From positions 23,995,860 to 24,059,859 of the forward strand of contig NC_081412.1 in NCBI RefSeq assembly GCF_030272615.1: 64,000 nt of DNA. Direction: 5' to 3'. Shown piece after piece: positions 24,402-36,486 of the stretch; positions within the stretch are counted from its first letter, which is position 1; each line of letters begins with the position of its first letter. The notes below the pieces were generated by a model that saw nothing but the letters and a program-made list of their open reading frames with translations, ran no database searches and was not told the DNA's origin. The position numbers were made by a program, and so were the translations under genes. The DNA comes from Cryptomeria japonica (taxonomy: Eukaryota; Streptophyta; Pinopsida; Cupressales; Cupressaceae).

Positions 24402-26150
24402 TGTTTGAAGGCAACACACACAAGAGCACAAGAAACAAACATTAGTGTTAGCAACAAAAGATTATCCTAAACAGGCATATCAAGAGAGATATTAAGCATG
24501 AAATAGAAAGCATATAAACATAGAATAAAATAGCCAATCAGGATGCTCATAGTTGCTCCTCCCTTTTTCCTCTCCTCTCCAAATTCCATATGAGTGTAGC
24601 TCTTAGCTTTTAGCACTAGCCATGGATGCCATATGGAGATTCAAGATGGTTGAATATGATAAGAAAATTCTATGCAAGTGTAGATAGTGATGCCATGAAA
24701 AAGCTCTATGCTAATACCAGTATAACAACAATACTCTAATGCTTTTTTTTTTGCTTGAGGAGAAGGGTTCTATTTATAGAAGAAATGGGGAAATGAAGGG
24801 TTAAGATTGAGTAATCTTAACAAGGGCTAGGATTGAAAGATATTCAATCCATGTGAGACTTTCAACCCAATCTCATGTTGACAAGTGTCACCATGAGGAG
24901 GCTTGAGAGGAGAGATAAGGAGCATTAAATGCTTGAGGGGACATGATGGTTACCCTAGTCAAAGAAATAAATGCTTTGAAGAGACACATGGGTTACATGA
25001 GGGTTAAGTTAGGGGTCAAAGTCCTTAACCATGGGTGCAAGTGGAATTAACCATTAATGGTCATGTAAGAGCCATAAGTGGTTTGGAAGACTTTAGAGGT
25101 TAATTTGTTGAACACACAAAGCATTAATTGCTTTTCAAAGACTTTGGAGTCTTTGAGAAGTGACTCCAATTTGCTTAGGAATGTGACAATATTTAGGGGA
25201 TGGATTAGGTTAATTAGGAAGGGTTTAGAAGAATCTAGAAGGGGTTTAGGCACGCAAGTGGATTTTGTAGGAAAATGCAAGTGGGAGGAATTTTGGTATT
25301 TTCAATTAAAATAAAATCATTTATTTCAATTAAATGGTGTAATCTGCATTTGGATAAATATTCAAATAAATATTAATTTATTTAAATGAGAAAAAGGAAG
25401 ATAAAGCATTAAAATGCTTGAAGACTTTGAGGGAAACCATTAAAGGCTTGAAGACTTTAAGGGAAGAAATTAAGTTTGAAGACTTTAAGGGAAACCATTA
25501 AAGGCTTAAGAAGACTATAGAAGGAATCCATCAAGTTTGAAGACTTTAAAGCCATTAAATTTTGAAGACTTTAAGGGAAACCATTTAAAGGTTTGAGAAG
25601 ACTCTAGAAGGAAGCCATTAATTTTGAAGACTTTAAGGGAAACCATTAAAGGTTTCAAGTGAGTGAGGATAAATAGGATTTTAAATAAATAATAAATAAT
25701 TTATTTAAAATAGTTGTGCAACTTGCATTTGTAGGAAAATGCAAGTGGGTGGAGGATAAAGGTGATTTAAATAAATGATTTATTTAAAATAGTTGTGCAA
25801 CTTGCATTTGTAGGAAAATGCAAGTGGGTAGAGGATAAAGGTGATTTAAATAAATGTTAATTTATTTAAATGTGAGAGGTGGGATTTTGGGGGAATTTAA
25901 ATAAATATTAATTTATTTAAATGTGAGAAAATTTAATTAAATAAATATGATTTATTTATTTAATTAATGGTCTGAATGTGGTTAAGTGAATTAAATCAAA
26001 TAAATTGAATAATTTATTTAATTAATAGGAGAAGAGGGTTAAGATGAATTAATTAAATATATTAATTTAATTAATTATTGATTGATGGTTAAATAATCAA
26101 ATAAATACTAAATATTCCTTTAATCAAGTGGACAGATTTATGTGACTACA
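24402..26150 (-). mobile_element. LTR B: solo LTR (~1.75 kb) inserted in the coding relic
   Basis: Read on the minus strand it starts TGTAGTCACATAAATCTGTC at 26150 and ends CCTTCAAACA at 24402. It belongs to the same family as LTR A at 12475. Flanks are AAATC (24397-24401) and AAATA (26151-26155), a probable 5-bp target duplication with one change. A TATA-like TCTATTTATAG lies at about 24770. No internal retrotransposon sequence is present, so it is a solo LTR. The coding frame on both sides belongs to one relic. Confidence 0.72.
25390..25870. repeat. Minisatellites inside LTR B
   Basis: About six units built on GAAGACTTTAAGGGAAACCA (25420-25660), then two ~75-bp copies around TTGCATTTGTAGGAAAATGC near 25726 and 25802. 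The latter phrase can fold on itself (ACTTGCAT...ATGCAAGT). LTR A has only a single version of this phrase, which helps explain why LTR B is longer. Confidence 0.75.
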
Positions 26151-26843
26151 AAATACATTCACATTATGAGGCAGCAAGAGATACACTCTTGGAGGTGGAG
26201 AAATGGATTGAAAATACAAAGAGATAGGCAGATGATTTCCTTACTCAGTTTGTCCAGGCATTTGACAGGACAATGGGGCTCATATTCAGAATACAATATT
26301 TGGGAGGAGTTTGGGAAGAATTTAGACCTATTCAAGAGAAGACTATTCCATGCCTCACAACTTTGAAGAAGATCCCTAAGTCCACATTGGTTAGAGAGAA
26401 TGTTGTGCACAGTGGAGATAGATACAATTTCTATGGCTGGTATTGTTCATTGGCCATGAATAAATCAACTTATGAGAGCGCAGAACTGAGTTGTATAGAT
26501 ATGGAAAGATCAATTCATGATATTCAATTGAAGATCCTTGCCCCAATTGAGGAATTATTGGGGGTTGATGTCAGTGAGGCTAGTGGTTTACACTTAGCAG
26601 TTGGACTCTTTGAAGAAGAGTCAGATAGACAATTTGTTCTCTTTGTTGATTCATATTCATAGTTCACATAAGCTCATGCCAGATTGGGAGAACACTTTGG
26701 ATGCTTTCTCGGATGCATTGGATGTGATTGATTTAGAACATGATACCTTAACCAGCATTTCCATCAAGGTATTAGATTTTGTATTGGCTAGATTCTTGGA
26801 GTATGCTAGGAGAGAGAGAGAGATGCAGGATGGAATATTTTAG

Positions 26844-27313
26844 AAGATTCCCTATTTGATGACTAGGTATCTTTTTATTGGGCCATATGTTGGTGGAACC
26901 ATTTTTTATGTAAATCCTAATTAGGGTAGCTCTAGGGTTTTGTTGGCATGATATTGGCCCTTGATTTATTTTTCATCTTGGCCATCCATTTTGTATGAGA
27001 CTCTATATATACCTCATTGCCTCTCATTTATAAGAGAGAGTTTTTGTAGAGTTTATGGCATATGCTGCAACTATTTGAATATAAATCATTGTTCGACTTG
27101 ATAGTGATTTTGTCTTTCAAGTGTTATTTTGCATTCAAGGTTCTCAATTCCTCCAAGTTAGATTAGAATTTTAGATTTAGAATTTGTTTTCATGTTTGTT
27201 AGATTGAGTGAAAGGATTGTTGAATATATTTGTATGGAATCCTTAATCCATACCACTAGCCTCTTGTTGATTGTAAGTGTGTTGTGCATGGTCAACTGGA
27301 AATTTAAGAAAGC
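26844..27313. promoter_or_regulatory. LTR-like sequence with TATA box
   Basis: Right after the coding relic ends. TGTTGGCATGATATTGG at about 26939 looks like an LTR start, and CTCTATATATACCTC at about 27001 looks like a TATA box. It could be the 3' LTR of the element that carried the relic. I found no matching 5' LTR, so this is weak. Confidence 0.3.
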
Positions 27314-27317
27314 TTAA

Positions 27318-28535
27318 GGGCAAGTGCAAGGTAATGAGTCACAAATTCGCGGAAGTCCGCGCATTGGAAAATGCGCTCTTATAAACGGGGGCCCGTTTGT
27401 GCTTCGGGCTCCCGAGCCGAAAGGTAACGGGGGCCCGTTTTGTTTAAAAACGGGCCCCCGTTTTTCTATAAAACGGGGGCCCGCTTTTAAACAAAACGGG
27501 GGCCCGTTTTTTAGAAACGGGGGCCCGTTTTAAAAAACGGGGGCCCGTTTCTAAAAACGGGCCCCCGTTTTGTTTAAAAGCGGGCCCCCGTTTCTAAATG
27601 GCATTTTTCCTTTTTTCCACAATCCGCCCTTGTTTGAAAACGGGGGCCCGTTTTGTGGAAGTTGATTCCACAACCCGCCACTTGGCTCGGGATTAGGCCC
27701 GGGATAGGCCTGGGATGGCCACACCTGAGGCATGGACCTGCAAATTCAAATCTCCATGAATGAAAGCACAAATATGAACTTCAGAAATAGTTTACACGCC
27801 TCTAATTAGAGAATTTTTATACGAAATTAAAACCCATTTCAGATTATACTGTCTAGATTCTAAATATGTAAATTTATTTAAAAATTGATTATTTTAACTA
27901 TTTTTCATTTAATTTATACTAAATCAGGTCCATAAATTTGAAATATTAACTAATTTTGTTAATTTAATAACTTTTTTATTTTAAAGAATTTTGGAAAAAA
28001 ATTTATATGTCATCAATCTACACAAAATTCTTTTGTATTTAAAAAAAAAAAAAATCAAAAAATGTTAAGTTTACATCAAATTATGTGGGTCGTACACGTC
28101 AAATTTTTAAAAAGATAATTACGGCAATTAAAAAATTAATTAAAAAAAAAATATTAGAAAAAAAAATACAAAAAAATATGCTCATCAATCTTCAGTGTGT
28201 TACAAACCATTTCCCAAAACGGTTTGAGAAAATAATTTTAATTGTGTCAAAAAGTGTGGGTCGTACACATGCATGGTATGGTTCTGAAACAGGCATTTTT
28301 AAAACATAGTTTTCAGAACTCCATTTAAAAAGTTATTTTTTATTATGTGGGTATTAAAATAAATTATATATTTGGAAACTACACTCAGAGGGCTATCTTT
28401 TATATTACTGACTTTTTCCAAGATTCAATCTCTAAGTGTTTCAAAATTTAAGCTCAAATGAGACAAAATCTGAAAATCAGGGAAAACACTTCCACTTTTT
28501 GGCCAAAAAGTGGACTCATCTTCTTGCACTGACCC
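27318..28535. mobile_element. 1.2-kb TTAA-flanked element with palindrome-rich interior
   Basis: TTAA lies on both sides (27314-27317 and 28536-28539). The inverted ends read GGGCAAGTGCAAGGTAATGA on the left and GGGTCAGTGCAAGAAGATGA on the right (18 of 23 bases agree over the full block). Just inside are small hairpins: CGCGGAAGTCCGCG on the left and a palindrome centred on TTTTTGGCCAAAAA on the right. The interior has the GGGCCC hairpin cluster and two copies of GTGGGTCGTACAC (28086 and 28256). No coding region, so nonautonomous. TTAA targets are known for piggyBac and Kolobok; I cannot assign a class. Confidence 0.7.
27471..27593. repeat. Large near-perfect inverted repeat in a GGGCCC cluster
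   Basis: Two arms of about 60 bp, each built of AACGGGGGCCCG blocks joined by A/T runs, mirror each other around ~27532 (AAACGGGGGCCCGCTTTTAA on one arm; TTAAAAGCGGGCCCCCGTTT on the other). Further copies of the block lie from about 27385 to 27455 and at 27640, giving about ten in 270 bp. They form a GC island in AT-rich DNA. Confidence 0.92.
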
Positions 28536-28539
28536 TTAA

Positions 28540-29225
28540 CTTCAATTACTATGTGTCCCTTGATATGCATCAACTTGGATGGTGTCAATGTTTGATGGTG
28601 ATAATTTGAAAATCCATAAGTATACCTTAGATGATTGCACTAAGCTTGTGTCAAAATTTGTTCCACTTGATGGTGAGACCTTCCCTAGTTTGATTCCACT
28701 AAGTTTTTTCATCATTTCCTACATTCCTAGGCTTAGAATAGATTTCCTAAACCCTATTCCCTTTTGCCATTTTTAAGTAAGTCTTGTTAGAATTGAGGCC
28801 AGAACTACATTGCCATATCTTAAGTTATCAACACACCCATTCCATATCCATGATAAATGGCATTGATTCGAATATTCATGTAAGCCCCCAAGTGAAAACA
28901 ACAATTCACATCGACCATTGAGTTACCCACTCATCAAGACCTGACATGTAGAAACCTTGGAATCATTTTAGTTGATCTTAGCCTTAGCATCTGAGGTGAT
29001 TATGTTCAAGAGAGGGTAAAGTACTTTGGTATTTTATTCTGAATGTTATGTGCCTAAAACACACATCAACAAATTGATACAAAACCTCAAAACACGTAAC
29101 AACCTGTAAAAAATGATTTTTTTAAACTAAGTTGTCAACTCGGGTTCAAGAATCAAGTTCGCCAGTTCGACAAAATTTTGAGAAGGGGTTTGGATTCATT
29201 AATACAAAAACAATGTAAAAATTAT
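28540..29225. other. No gene recognised
   Basis: AT-rich, only short frames. The segment near 29110-29215 (GGGTTCAAGAATCAAGTTCG, then AATACAAAAACAATGTAAAA) has a diverged relative near 34845-34945, so it is a dispersed repeat. Confidence 0.4.
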
Positions 29226-29610
29226 ATGTGTGTGTGTGTATGTATATATATACATACATATACGTATATGTATATATATACATATACATATATATATATA
29301 TATATATACATACATATACGTATATGTATATATGTACATGTATACATATACATATACATATATATGTACATATATACATATATATGTATATGTATGTATA
29401 TATATATATGTATATATACATGTATATGTATATGTATATGTATATATACATGTATATATACATGTATATGTATATGTATATGTATACATGTACATATATA
29501 TGTATATGTATATGTATGTATATTTATATATATGTATATATATGTATATATATGTACATGTACACATACATATACATATATACATATATATATTATATAT
29601 ATTATATATT
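29226..29610. repeat. TA/TG-rich microsatellite, ~385 bp
   Basis: Almost only T, A and G/C at alternating steps: TATATG, TACATA, TGTATA and ACATAC in runs. It is locally self-complementary. The open frames in all phases made of Tyr, Ile, Met, Val and Cys come from this composition and are not genes. Confidence 0.97.
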
Positions 29611-30059
29611 TATTTAAATTTTACATTATATTATATAACAATATATATCATTGAATTTATTAAAAAACTTCAAAATGAACCCTTTCTATCCATTAAAGCC
29701 CTACGATTTTAAATGACACCTTCAAATTGGACCGTCGCTATATGACATCACTGTTATGTTGATCATAATTATTGGCGGGATCGATTCTTTTTTAGTTCTT
29801 TGCTGATTGCTGAGACAGAAAAGCAATGAACCGATAGATGAACCAAACCCGAATCTGGACCCTATGAACCCCTCCTTCTCACTATACTTGAGTTCTCTTC
29901 ATGACTCCCATTGAAAATGCTACAAAAACCTACCTCCTTCCCATTAGATTTAAACTTCAACACCAAGGTTTGATAATTTTGTGGACTCACCAAGTGAGTG
30001 CAACCGTTGCACCTACAATACCAACTCTATCTCACCAGTGCCAATCACATAGAAGTCAT
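29611..30059. other. No gene recognised
   Basis: AT-rich flank of the microsatellite followed by unclassified sequence that leads into the gypsy relic. Nothing supported. Confidence 0.4.
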
Positions 30060-30188
30060 CTCGCATCTTGTGTCTTAGAGTCAAACCCAAATGTTGAATG
30101 ATTCAGTTGCATGGAATAGTATATGCATCTTAACCACCAATCCTTCATCCATGAAATTATGGGTGGCTTCATTATCAATCCAAACTTC

Positions 30189-30354
30189 CACCCTTTGTCT
30201 ATGTAGGACTCCTCTAATACAAATGGAGTGATATCTAGGTGCTCTTGAAAGTGTCTCAAGTGTGAAACTATCACCCTTTGTCTATGTAGGACTCTTCTAA
30301 TACAAAAGGAGTTATATCTAGGTGCTTTTGAAAGTGTCACAAGTGTGCCCTAGG
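30189..30354. repeat. 83-bp tandem duplication in the gypsy relic
   Basis: Two copies start at 30189 and 30272 with CACCCTTTGTCTATGTAGGA and differ at about ten positions. They duplicate part of the degenerate gag-pol region. Confidence 0.88.
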
Positions 30355-31222
30355 AATGCTCCCCCCCTGCATTATCTTTGTGCTCAACCTCATTTGCAAC
30401 ATCCTTTGGCTTAGAACCTCCTACCTTGGAATCCTCATCAAAAACTAACTCTATATAGTAGATATCCTTTTTCCCAAACACATGTGACTTAGTAACCATG
30501 GCTTTCTACAAGTGAAGCATAATATTTTCCTCTATAGCTCATTCTTAGTTTTGTCCACCTTGCTAGGATTTGGACGTAAGGTCTTAGATTGAAGAACATT
30601 CTTATGAAATTGCTTCCTTTTCTACCCTACTGGTGTGCTCTTGGGAATAGACTTACTCTTCACCATGAAATCCTCTAGGATCAAGGACCTTCAAATAGTA
30701 TACTTCCAAGTTCATGGGTTCTAAAGCTCTCAAAAAACTACATAATGACTCTAATAATCCCTAAATAAAGAACATGAGCCTTTTATTTGTCATATTTGGA
30801 ACCATGATTGAAAGCCTCTGAAATTATGTTGCATAATCCTCCATTGAACCATGCCACCTCAAACATGTCAACTCCTTGAAATACACTTCTTATCTCTTTT
30901 ATCAAACCTCTCTATGAATTTTTGTGTGAAATCAACACAAGTCACAATGTGGTTAAACCCTTGTGTTATCAAACCATGATGCCACCATGCATGAGCTACG
31001 CCCTCCAAATGTAGAATGAAAAACTTGATAGCTTCATCTTCTATCATAGGGCTGAATGAAAGATATGCATCTAATTTTTGAACCCAAGCGTGTGCAACAA
31101 TATTTCTAGAGCCATTAAAAGTAGGAAGCATCAACTAACTTGCTTTGCATTGAAGATCTCTATTAAATTGTTACATAGGTTGTCTCCTATCACCCTTTGA
31201 TCCAATTATTGATCTAGCATTA

Positions 31223-32007
31223 TAATGCAGGAGTATCCCCGGTTCTTAGCAATCTTGCATCAACCAATTTTTTTTGTTTTTCTATTTTTCTTTTCTGTTT
31301 TGGTAGTTTCGGCATTTCTTTCTGTATTTACCAGATTTGGCTCACCGGAACCTGTGGAGTTGGATTTTTCTTGAAGACTTGATCATCTTCCTTATTCCCA
31401 AATCGTGGAGCATTTGGATCATTTTCTGACAAGTTATCGCTACTAGTTTCCGTGATAGTTTTCTATTACCGATTGCTTGGACCTATTAGCATTGGTGATC
31501 TACCGGATCCCTTCCGTACCTTGCAGAGCCTTGAGCATTTATTTCGATGTTCCTTGGCATGTGGCCAACCTTCCCTTTAATTCTCACTTCATCCTTTGGA
31601 TTTTTTAGAAGAATTTCTTTGTTTGGGCCGACCTTGTTGATTTTACATGTTTGGTCTTGTTCTTCAAGTTTTAATGCCTGTTTGGGCCGATCGAATTCCC
31701 TTGGATCATATAAATCATTGTAACTGGGCATTTGAATAGATGGATAGAGTTAGACAAAACATAGAAGATAGATCTCTAGTTTTTAGGTCCTAGTTGTGGC
31801 CACTTCTGTATTTCGAGCATGTTTTAGCAGGCTCGTGAGCCATTTTTGTAACCCGGTTGTTACTGATTGATTGTGATCAGTTTCCATGATATAATTCAAT
31901 CTATTCTACATTACATCTATCATATTTTTGTGTTTCCGTTGTGTTTACTCTTGTTGACCGGTCCAGACCGATCTCTCTAAGGTCTCTCCTTACTGGTGAT
32001 TGCATCA
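31223..32007 (-). mobile_element. 785-bp solo LTR in the gypsy gag
   Basis: Perfect 5-bp target duplication CATTA (31218-31222 and 32008-32012). Ends are TAATGCAGG on the left and the complement of TGATGCAATCACC on the right, so the short inverted end is T(G/A)ATGCA with one decayed base. It splits gag codons, and the flanks rejoin into one gag region once it is ignored. It contains an 81-codon open frame on the minus strand (31731-31486) that I do not recognise. Confidence 0.75.
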
Positions 32008-32506
32008 CATTACTATACTATTCAAATGGAACCTACCTTCTTGCATCTAGTTCTAGTGTCACATACTCATCTACAATGGAAGTGAAATCATTTGTACCCT
32101 GATCTTGCTTTTCTCCAAATGGTGATTCCATTCTAGGAAAAAAGGTGCACCAAAAGGGTCTAAGGGCTGATCCAACTAGGGTTCTACCATTATCAATGTG
32201 ATTTCCAACCCCACAATGATATGAATCACTTCCTTCTCTGGCATTGTTTGGTGTAGATCTATTGTAACTATGTTGGTTGGATTTTGCATCATCTGCAATA
32301 GATTTTGTGTTTTTTTTCCTTTTTCAAGTATGCATTCAAATCATCATCCTAATTGGCCATTTTCTTCTTACCTCTGCTTCCAATTCCACCAATATTTTTT
32401 TGTGTGCCTACTTCTGATTTACTCCTCTATCTCTCTCTAAGGCTCTCTGGTCTATTTGACTTAATGCACACACAAAAATCACCTAGAATGTTGGCAAGAC
32501 TAGCTA

Positions 32507-32518
32507 CTCTAACACCAA
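32507..32518 (-). other. Probable primer binding site of the gypsy relic
   Basis: Minus strand reads TTGGTGTTAGAG directly after the LTR end. The initiator-Met tRNA site TGGTATCAGAGC agrees at about nine of twelve bases. The differences are transitions, as expected in a decayed copy. Confidence 0.42.
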
Positions 32519-33266
32519 TATCATCCTAGTGTTGCCTACATGTTCAAACTAGGGTTGTAGATAAACCAAACAATTATATTGCAAATAATAAGTGATTTTA
32601 AACTAACAATTTGTTGAAAATTGATCACCAAATTTAAATCAGATCACACACAACAACTCAACATCAAACATGTACAATAGTGTCAACATTATGATCTAAC
32701 TAGAAATTTTCACCAGTAGCATCTAACAACAATTTAATTGAACACACTACAACATTAATTTGTTGGATGATTAGGTTGCTAGACTTGATTTGAAGAATAC
32801 AATAAGCAGTTTAGATGAATATGTATGAAGGCACCCAAATTTTAGAGGCCTATATTAGGAGATATTCAGTAGCCTTGAGGTGTGAGACCCTCAGGTTGTA
32901 GACTCTATTTGACTTCCCCTCAGATACAACAAAGATATCTATATGGATACGCATGATCTAGTGCCTTCCAAGTGTCCAGCTTGAAAGACCCACCACTACT
33001 TGTTTGGATACGGACATTGGATAGAGGGCTTCAATGAATCTTATATTGGTTAGGTGGTCACCCAGATTTGAAAGGGATACTTCAAAAACTCTTCCTTGCC
33101 AATAGATCACCCTTGTGGATGTGCTCTGCTAAATAATATTGCTTGTTGCACTGATGGGATGGCTCTTGTATGTTTTCCTTCTATCCAAAACCCTTATAAT
33201 TGCAATTAGTCCTCAACACCTACAACAAGAAATGCTCAGCTAGGTAAAATAGGTGGACCGTAGCCA
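32519..33266 (-). mobile_element. 5' LTR of the gypsy relic (~748 bp)
   Basis: Matches the solo LTR at 16187-19236 along its whole length once that copy's insertions are removed. It ends on the plus strand at GGACCGTAGCCA, corresponding to GGAGTGCAGCCA in the other copy. The terminal TG has decayed to TA. It is followed (minus sense) by the primer site and gag. Confidence 0.62.
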
Positions 33267-35941
33267 GAAATGATTGAAACAAAACCCTTACAATTGGTAG
33301 CAACCTATAAAAATGGACTTTTTAAAATTAACATTGGAAATAGGGCAAGAATTGGCACTACAGATTGGACAAACTAATAACAAAAGGATAGGGTTTGGCA
33401 TCCCAACCTTGTTGAGAAATTGAGGTTTTTGTCTCAACACTCACATTCAAGACATCTCTCAAATTCTTATAAAATATTCACATTATCCTATCTCGCAAAC
33501 ATACCTTTATACATGCCTATAAAAAATGGTACTAGGACCCCTGACTAGGTCAACAATAAAAGGAAATTATTATTTTCATTTTCCTTAAGTATGGGTTAGC
33601 CCAAAATTAGGCGCCTAATTTGAATTTTAAAAAAAATTATTTTATTTATTTAAAGGTTGTGAGTGATGTTTAAAAACAAGCATATAAAGTAATGCTAGAG
33701 GCAGACCTATTTAGGGGTAAATTACACTTTTGCATGAACAAGAAATCTTATGAAAACATTTTTTGTATTTAAGGATCAATAGGATCTTTTGTTGTTCTAA
33801 AATGGTGATTAAGAAGTGAAATACCTATTGATGTTTCTTTCAAGAATTCTAGCCATATTCTACAAAGTGCCTTTTGAGTTAAGTGATAGTAAATTGTGAC
33901 TCCTCTCTTTTGTCATTCTATGAGTAGGAACAAATAGTTTGACTAGCCTAGCAGAATGCTCTCCATATGCTTCTCTGGATTATCATTTCATTGACGATCC
34001 AAAAGGGATGGGGAAAATGCATTCTAAAATCATTAAGAGATAAACACAAGAACCCAATTGATGTGACAGAAGAAATTGAAGAAGACTAACCAAATAACAT
34101 GGATGAAAACACCTAGCAACCTCATGCCTTAATGAGTTGTATTTATAGACATTTGCATTAAGGCAATCCATTATGGATCTCCCAAGCAACAATTGTGAAG
34201 ATGGTGATCTTGAGGATTTTCAGTTTATGCATGCAAGGGAAAATCTTAAGATTAAAATTGAAGAATTGGAAACAAAGAAAGGTAATCTAGACTCTAGGTT
34301 TGTTAAAGATTTGATGACAACTAGTAGTAAGCTGGACCCCATGGAGATACTTGTTTATTTTGAATGATATCTATAGTGGAATGAGTCAGTGGCTAATGAA
34401 CAACTTACATAATTATTAGGGAACTTATAAATTTTGATAACCAATTGATTAGTTAGCTAATCATTGGTTTTTATGCTAGATATATATATTTGTGTTGTTG
34501 ATGTAAGGTTTAACTCAACCAAACATATAAGTGAATACATAAATACCTCTTGAATTCATGGGATTCTCTATCATTATGAGGATTGTCAAGGTTTATTTTC
34601 ATTTTCTATTAAATTTAGTTAGATAATTAAAAAATCTTTCATTATGACATGAGCTTTTAATTATTGTGTAGATGTTTTTTGATCAATATTTTAGATCACA
34701 TTCCGTGATCATTTGCAACTTAATGATGGAACATAGAGGGTGAACTAACACATTGATTGAAATACTTTTACAACTATTTCGATAGTTTGTGTCATAATTT
34801 TTATTTACAACAAAAACCTCATTTCTTTAATCTAAGTTACCAATCCTAGAACTCGATCAAGTTTGGGTTCAAGGATTCAATTCATAGATTCCGTAAAAAA
34901 AAAATTGAAAGTTTGATTTTTTCATACAAAAACATGTAAAATCTAAAATATATATATTCACTGCCTAAAAACAAAATATATTAGAAAAATTAATATTTAT
35001 CAACCTTATAAAATATTAATAATATTAATATATAGAAATAATAAAATTTAATTATTGATTCGATAAATATTTATATATTAATTTTAGAAAATCATATCAA
35101 TTACCACATAGCTTATGACTTACCAAAGCAATCACTTGAACCTTTTCTTCTACTAAAATTATTTATACAATTATTTTTGAAGAAATAGCCAAATACAAAT
35201 TCAGCAATATGAAATGATGACCAACTACAAATACGATCTACAAAATATCATAAATATCATATAGAAAGATTATCTTAATAGATTGTTCATAGATAAAAAT
35301 ACGAAATTATATTATAACAATATTTATAAAGATTACCAATTTCCAAATATTCTTCATCATAATTATTAAGGTAATTTTAATTAGATATTGCATTTTGTTA
35401 ATCTTCATTAATATTACATACAAGATACAAATGATCACCAAAATGGAAAAGGATATCATTTAGATGCTGACAAATGCTTCTAGTGTCTAATAGCATTCAT
35501 GTACCCACTCTTCTTCATATACCAAACGATAAGGACATTGAATCCAATAAATAACATTTTCTTCCAAAGAAAAAATAGGACGTTATTAATTATTATTTGC
35601 AGCCTAAAAAGGAATTTAAAATGTTTTTTTATCTCCATGTGTTTGTGTGGATTTGTAAGTGTTCACCCAATTTCTATTTGGGTTTTATCAGACTGTTTAC
35701 CAACCCCTAGTGGAACCCTCTGACACACCAAACCAGTTCCTGACGCGGGTCCAAACTGTACCTGGATCCTGTTGAGATACATGTGTCTTAACCTTGCAAT
35801 TTCCAGCAAATAGTTCCAAAAGTAGTTAGGAGGTTTCCTATGTGTCAGTGCCTTGGAAAAAGGTATATGAGTTGTCAAAAGATGCCTTATCCATAGTATA
35901 ATATAGGAGGGCCATTTTTAGAGATTATATGACACATTTCA
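33267..35941. other. No gene recognised
   Basis: AT-rich DNA with only short frames. A dispersed repeat near 34845-34945 is related to 29110-29215. The open frame at 34173-34367 has no recognisable domain and no neighbours that support it. This is the flank into which copia 1 inserted. Confidence 0.4.
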
Positions 35942-36472
35942 TGTTAATTATGAGGGTAAAAAATAGGGGATAAGAGGGTGGAGGTGATTAACTATTTTTA
36001 ACCTGTTTTTCTTATCTTGGAAAAACAAATGTCAAGGGTTGGCAACACATGTCATGGAGGTTTTTCCCATGGTATTGTAAAACCACAAATGGTTTCCAAG
36101 TTGTAAAATTCCTATATAATGAGGGCTTGGGGAGGAGTTTGTTTGATGGAGTTTTTGTTGCAAGGCTAGGTTCTAGAAGGATGCTAGTGAAGTCTCTCCG
36201 AGTTTGAGTTGAGGTGTTGCTCTTGTAAGAACTTGCATTGCAAGTGTATTGTAATCTCTTGTTGATTTGTTAATATATTATGCAGGTTTTAGAGTGTGGG
36301 GTTTTTCACTCGTATGGGTTTTCCCCATGATAATCATTGTGTTATGTGTTTATTATTTTATTTATGTTCTGTGTGCTTCTTGTGATCTCTGTTATAGTTA
36401 AGTTGAAATTTGTATAATCGTCCTCTCAAGATTAGCGTAGGAAGTGTTTCCGCACACCTTTGCTTCCTTACA
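35942..36472 (+). mobile_element. 5' LTR of copia element 1 (left border uncertain)
   Basis: The right border is firm: the sequence ends CTTCCTTACA at 36472 and is followed two bases later by a primer site. A TATA box (TATATAA, 36113-36119) fits the U3/R border. The left border at 35942 (TGTTAATTATGAGG) is a guess based on a TG that mirrors the TTACA end. The 3' LTR lies beyond the window because element M split the retrotransposon. Confidence 0.5.
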
Positions 36473-36474
36473 AG

Positions 36475-36486
36475 TGGTATCAGAGC
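36475..36486 (+). other. Primer binding site of copia 1
   Basis: TGGTATCAGAGC, an exact match to the plant initiator-Met tRNA primer site, two bases after the LTR. Confidence 0.92.

Larger units (their letters stand above)
21835..26843 (+). pseudogene. Large coding relic of unknown family (~1,080 codons), split by an LTR
   Basis: From ATG 21835 (MSKFRLKERREQQK) codons run to about 24396 and resume after the inserted LTR from about 26155 to 26843. Frame changes are needed near 22583, 23660 and 26640, and many in-frame stops are TGA or TAG where CGA, TGG or CAG would fit. Recognisable blocks: AAGFPQSIQCNELILECA, LVEDALAEVFRIPRG, LLN.VMGMLRGAIYDGWMFY, ARFIT..KGLICRGEAG, EATELIEKYGSWYIQF, LRIHGFQSKPYRLPRYPSDR, then an acidic low-complexity part and a probable coiled coil (REIEEKEKYKEENIRLRE). 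I do not know this family. The setting and dispersed look suggest an extra ORF of a large LTR element rather than a host gene. Confidence 0.55.
30060..32360 (-). pseudogene. Ty3/gypsy gag relic, interrupted by a solo LTR
   Basis: On the minus strand a start MAN, then a stop, then DDDLNAYLKK is at 32360. After the inserted LTR (31223-32007) the frame 31134-30868 gives the retrotransposon gag domain: LPTFNGSRN..AHAWVQKLDAYLSFSP...EDEAIKFFILHLEGVAHAWWHHGL...FTQKFIERFDKRD. Further down, about 30890-30680, YFKELTCLRWHGSMEDYAT and FLRALEPMNLE continue gag in another frame. Several stops and shifts make it dead. It lies downstream (minus sense) of the LTR and primer site at 32507-33266. No protease, reverse transcriptase or integrase is seen, so only the 5' part of the element survives. 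It stops being recognisable near 30060. Confidence 0.78.

Noticed and set aside
27385-27660. GGGCCC hairpins as transcription terminators
   Set aside because: No gene ends here, and the blocks occur in a cluster inside a TTAA-flanked element.
29146-29712. Long Tyr/Ile/Met/Val frames on both strands
   Set aside because: All come from the TA/TG microsatellite, and overlap in several phases and both strands.
34173-34367. 64-codon frame MDLPSNNCEDGDLEDF...
   Set aside because: Short, without a domain, homolog or neighbouring signal that I can name.
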